From Dryococelus australis (lineage: Eukaryota > Arthropoda > Insecta > Phasmatodea > Phasmatidae), in assembly GCA_029891345.1 (NCBI GenBank), contig CM057002.1, forward strand, positions 22,492,795-22,556,794: DNA of 64,000 nt, read 5' to 3'. A model generated the notes under the pieces. That model had not been told where the DNA came from. It ran no database searches and worked only from the letters and a program-made list of their open reading frames with translations. This document shows positions 62,794 to 64,000 of the stretch, one piece after another (within the stretch, counting starts at the first letter, position 1; every line of letters begins with the position of its first letter). The position numbers and the translations under genes were made by a program.

Positions 62794-63654
62794 GAGGCCG
62801 TTCTCGATCAACTGACCACTTTTGAAATCAACCTTAGAAAAAAGTCACTGCCCTCACATACATATATTTTAACAGGCACCCTAAGTGACGTGTGTCCAGA
62901 GAAGTCGGTAAAGATTGATGGGAAAGTAGTTCCATATCTTAAGTCGAATAAGAAATGTCAGGTAACCATTTGTGAAAAATTAAATATTATTTATTTCGCT
63001 TCCTGTTCTTTTTTATCCACCGAAGAGTAAAAATGAGAAGATCTGTAAATTATTTAGTTTCCTAATAATTTCACACTTTCACTTGCCCTACGCATTAATA
63101 AATTGATGAGGCCCACGGCGTTGTTAATAGTAAGGCGCAAGTATACACAGCCTGCGTACAAGTAGATCTTAAGGGTCCTATGTACTGAAACGTTTTCTGT
63201 GAAATCGTTGTTTGCGCGTAAGAGTGTATCTCGGTATATTAAAGTTCTGGAAATAAAGGATAAAATTCAATTATCTACGCCTCTATTTTTTTACAATTTT
63301 GTCATTAAGTGCATACTCAGAGAAAAAAATTGGTGAAAATGGTCAAATACCACACTTTTAAAGCTTGCCTGTGCAGTTTCCTTAAGCGGCAAGAGAAAAG
63401 TACAAAGATACAGGCTTAGTTTAATCTGTGGTCTTTCATCGCGTGTAATAAAACCCCTATGTTACAGATCAAATTTGCACAGTACAGGACCACGACGGAA
63501 ACACTGCACGCCTTGCGCGTAGGAGCGCTGAGGCACTAGGCGTGCGCGTTAGTGTCGCCCATATCGCTCCCTCGCTCCTTGACCTTGGACGCGCAGGTAC
63601 ACAGTCGTCATAAGCAGGGCTTTGGAAAGTGCTCATTTTACCATGAACAGACTA
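62794..63654 (+). mobile_element. A1 element split by F
   Basis: GAGGCCGTTCTCGATCAACT ... ACAAGTAGATC to 63168, then GCAGGGCTTTGGAAAGTGCT ... CATTTTACCATGAACAGACTA. The A1 consensus has an uninterrupted GTAGATCTTAAGCAGGG here, so F used the internal TTAA. Confidence 0.9.
63173..63609 (+). mobile_element. F element (piggyBac-like) nested in A1
   Basis: TTAA at 63169-63172 then GGGTCCTATGTACTGAAACG. The right end GGTACACAGTCGTC is followed by ATAA (63610-63613), a single change from TTAA. Collinear with 37760-38215. Confidence 0.93.
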
Positions 63655-63656
63655 TA

Positions 63657-63885
63657 TACGCTGCGCACGGTAAAATGCGCACTTTTGAAAGCCCTCTCAT
63701 TTATAATAATAGTCAATAAATTAATTTTATTGTCCGTTTAACTTCCGAGTGCGGTGGAATATACACACTGTGTTTATTACTTGCATGGCAACATTTATTT
63801 GCAAAGGTGGTTAAAGGATAAAATATAGCTGAATGTAAAAAGTAGCTAGGGTCTCAAAAGTGATCACTTTACTGTGAACAGCCTA
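63657..63885 (+). mobile_element. A2 MITE abutting A1
   Basis: TACGCTGCGCACGGTAAAAT ... CACTTTACTGTGAACAGCCTA. Shares a single TA (63655-63656) with the A1 on its left. Subtype as at 38.4 and 47.8 kb. Confidence 0.9.
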
Positions 63886-64000
63886 TACAAGCGCGTACGC
63901 TCGTAGTGGGCGGAGGAGCTCAAGCCAAAGTACAAACTAATATGAACAAATTTGGAAAATTAATTGAAAATTATGTAATAAGTACAACTGCAGTGAGATC
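63886..64000. other. Unassigned edge sequence
   Basis: No feature recognised in the last 115 bases. Confidence 0.4.

Noticed and set aside
62578-63030. 150-residue frame
   Set aside because: Its second half is A1 sequence read through, and similar peptides appear in other A1 copies.

Overview
This window looks like gene-poor nuclear DNA from an insect, most likely a stick insect (Phasmatodea). The features that suggest this are small non-autonomous DNA transposons, tRNA-derived SINEs, AT microsatellites, long poly-G/poly-C runs, and the absence of any convincing exon, operon or ribosome-binding pattern. Minus-strand reading frames through the SINEs give peptides of the TASSGTIP / NPPDQRH type. 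I remember such peptides from repeat-derived gene predictions in Lord Howe Island stick insect (Dryococelus) assemblies. That is recall, not a search result.

I find no protein-coding gene I can support. The open frames are short, lack protein-family motifs, and mostly lie in repeats. What can be read is a dense, nested fossil record of transposition. The main families, named here for this window only, are: (1) A1 (about 350-430 bp) and A2 (about 140-240 bp), mariner-like MITEs with ends like TAGGCTGTTCACGGTAAAGT and a TA target duplication, about 26 copies or relics; (2) H, about 385 bp, also TA-flanked, five copies; (3) hAT-1 to hAT-4, about 240-295 bp MITEs with TAGRGAYC or TAGGGA ends and 8-bp duplications, about 19 copies plus relics; (4) J, K and F, piggyBac-like elements bounded by TTAA; (5) G and G2, CACTG-ended elements with internal iterated heptamers; (6) N and R, long-arm foldback elements; (7) SINE S1 and S2 and smaller tRNA-like relics; (8) M and O, repeats of unassigned class.

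Layout: 0-5 kb has one hAT-2, a 63-bp minisatellite with a hairpin microsatellite, and an H carrying an A2. 5-20 kb has SINEs, hAT MITEs, a degenerate satellite with a MITE in it, a foldback element and two K copies. 20-31 kb has A1 copies and several nests: hAT-1 in J, a hAT in hAT-4, SINE in hAT-4, and A1 plus G2 in H. 30.7-33.2 kb is a run of three adjacent long inverted-repeat elements followed by a SINE. 33-51 kb is rich in A1/A2 and includes the triple nest A2 in H in A1 at 44.7-45.7 kb. 51-57 kb is almost free of recognised repeats and has a CpG-rich patch at 52.3-53.3 kb. 57.3-57.8 kb resembles an LTR or a small transcription unit. 58-64 kb contains M, A1, A2 and F copies, including F inserted into A1.

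The most informative observations are paralogous filled and empty sites. They prove the target duplications and show that two A2 elements of different subtype and opposite orientation entered the same TA of H independently. In addition, several MITE families with unrelated ends all carry multiple CCAAT/ATTGG pentamers.
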